Of a stretch of DNA of 64,000 nucleotides, positions 63,143 to 64,000 are shown piece after piece (position 1 is the first letter of the stretch; each line of letters opens with the position of its first letter). The stretch comes from Neorhizobium alkalisoli. Lineage in GTDB: Bacteria > Pseudomonadota > Alphaproteobacteria > Rhizobiales > Rhizobiaceae. Where the stretch lies: positions 62,001 to 126,000 of the forward strand of contig NZ_PVBN01000001.1 in assembly GCF_002968635.1 (NCBI RefSeq). Direction: 5' to 3'. The position numbers and the translations under genes are program-made. The notes under the pieces were generated by a model, which worked only from the letters and a program-made list of their open reading frames with translations, searched no databases and was not told the origin of the DNA.

Positions 63143-64000
63143 ATGGCTGAAGCCACGCTTTTCGACACCTTTGCCCGGGCCCCGTTGCGTTTTGAACGTG
63201 GCGAGGGCGTATGGCTCGTGACGGAAGGCGGGGAGCGATATCTCGACTTCGGCGCCGGCGTTGCCGTCAATTCTCTGGGGCATGCTCATCCGCATCTCGT
63301 CGAGGCGTTGAAGGCGCAGGCGGAGAAGGTCTGGCATACGTCGAACCTTTATGAAGTGCCGGGTCAGGAGACGCTGTCCCGCCGCCTGACCGACAATTCC
63401 TTCGCGGACAAGGTGTTCTTCACGAATTCCGGAGCCGAGGCGCTGGAATGCGCCATCAAGACGGCCCGCCGCTATCAATATGTGAAGGGCCACCCCGAGA
63501 GGTTCCATATCGTCACGTTCGAGGGCGCGTTCCACGGCCGCACGCTGGCGACCATCGCCGCTGGCGGACAGGCAAAATATCTTGAGGGCTTCGGTCCCAA
63601 GGTTGAAGGTTTCGACCAGGTTCCCTTTGGCGATCTCGCTGCCTTGAACGCGGTGGTCGGCGAAAAGACGGCCGCGATCCTCATCGAACCTATCCAGGGC
63701 GAGGGCGGCATTCGTCCTGTACCCAAGGAATTCCTGCAGGCGCTGCGCAAGATTTGCGACGACAACGGCATCCTCCTTGTCTTTGACGAGGTGCAGTGCG
63801 GTGTCGCCCGTACTGGCAAGCTGTTTGCTTATGAATGGTCGGGCGTGACGCCGGATATCATGGCGCTTGCCAAGGGTATCGGCGGCGGCTTCCCGCTCGG
63901 CGCCTGCCTGGCGACGGCTGAAGCGGCATCCGGCATGACCGCCGGCACCCACGGCACGACCTACGGCGGCAATCCGCTTGCCATGGCAGTCGGCAACGCG
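63143..64000 (+). CDS. argD: Acetylornithine aminotransferase, N-terminal part (cut by window edge)
   Basis: 286 residues of a fold-type I PLP enzyme that converts N-acetylglutamate semialdehyde to N-acetylornithine in arginine synthesis. [46 protein letters not shown] (PLP-phosphate), [83 protein letters not shown] (Asp and PLP Lys) are visible. ATG 63143 follows GAGGAG. Its C-terminus lies beyond the window. It joins argB in the same pathway, about 50 kb away. Confidence 0.95.
   Translation, partial: MAEATLFDTFARAPLRFERGEGVWLVTEGGERYLDFGAGVAVNSLGHAHPHLVEALKAQAEKVWHTSNLYEVPGQETLSRRLTDNSFADKVFFTNSGAEALECAIKTARRYQYVKGHPERFHIVTFEGAFHGRTLATIAAGGQAKYLEGFGPKVEGFDQVPFGDLAALNAVVGEKTAAILIEPIQGEGGIRPVPKEFLQALRKICDDNGILLVFDEVQCGVARTGKLFAYEWSGVTPDIMALAKGIGGGFPLGACLATAEAASGMTAGTHGTTYGGNPLAMAVGNA

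Noticed and set aside
62870-63952. Open frame of about 360 codons opposite argD
   Set aside because: Antisense of a strongly conserved aminotransferase; its start covers the GANTC spacer, with no family motif.
1-64000. CRISPR arrays, insertion sequences or prophage
   Set aside because: No regularly spaced repeats, transposase or phage structural genes were recognised; gene order and strand pattern look chromosomal.

Overview
The window is a gene-dense, GC-rich stretch of chromosome from an alphaproteobacterium of the Rhizobiales, most likely Rhizobiaceae. The evidence is the def-fmt-truA / dapE-dapD / argB / engB-yidC-rnpA-rpmH neighbourhood, a GcrA cell-cycle regulator, a phoR-pstSCAB-phoU-phoB locus, a rhizobial-type intergenic mosaic palindrome, and GTG/TTG starts with clear Shine-Dalgarno sequences. 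No prophage, transposon, CRISPR array or rRNA operon was seen. Both ends cut a gene: rmuC on the left and argD on the right.

Region 1 (1-18.2 kb) is housekeeping plus small accessory genes. It holds N-terminal Met processing and formylation (def, fmt), tRNA pseudouridylation (truA), two tandem paralogous membrane proteins behind dapE-dapD (lysine/diaminopimelate synthesis), a LOG-family phosphoribohydrolase, an exported EF-hand protein, a HAD nucleotidase-like protein, a DMT transporter and a PEP-mutase/isocitrate-lyase family protein. argB is translationally coupled to a signal-less substrate-binding-like protein. An ECF sigma / RskA-type anti-sigma / fasciclin cassette follows, then engB and the rpmH-rnpA-yidC operon with a near-consensus promoter.

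Region 2 (18.2-36 kb) has a chemoreceptor with a CheR-docking tail, an orphan sensor kinase, tRNA-Arg(ACG), a GT39/ArnT-like membrane glycosyltransferase, and an SDR plus proline-racemase-superfamily pair. It continues with a Sel1-repeat protein, pyrC and pyrE separated by a diguanylate cyclase gene, a PfkB sugar kinase next to pgi, an alpha/beta-hydrolase lipoprotein and a FadD-type acyl-CoA ligase.

Region 3 (36-52 kb) is more accessory. It includes a PRC-barrel protein, GNAT proteins, an amidase, and an operon of acyl carrier protein, AMP-forming ligase and NAD-synthase-like ATPase. Then come exonuclease III, a D-2-hydroxyacid dehydrogenase facing an L-2-hydroxyglutarate-dehydrogenase-like flavoprotein, a DapA-like aldolase with an RraA-like protein, an exported GH25 lysozyme, tRNA-Thr(CGT), a nitronate monooxygenase and a Pro-rich membrane protein. 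A TTGACGT-type palindrome lies upstream of both the acyl-CoA ligase and the nitronate monooxygenase, which suggests one regulator.

Region 4 (52-64 kb) is the phosphate-starvation module: a divergent PPK2 polyphosphate kinase, then phoR, a three-half-site Pho box, pstSCAB, phoU and phoB. After two small membrane-protein genes comes gcrA. The 406-bp gcrA-argD spacer carries five GANTC (CcrM) sites, four of them at roughly helical spacing, an argD promoter, and a strong terminator-like hairpin not preceded by any annotated gene. The most noteworthy signals are this spacer, the ACP-ligase-NadE operon, the sigma/RskA/fasciclin cassette and the shared TTGACGT operator.
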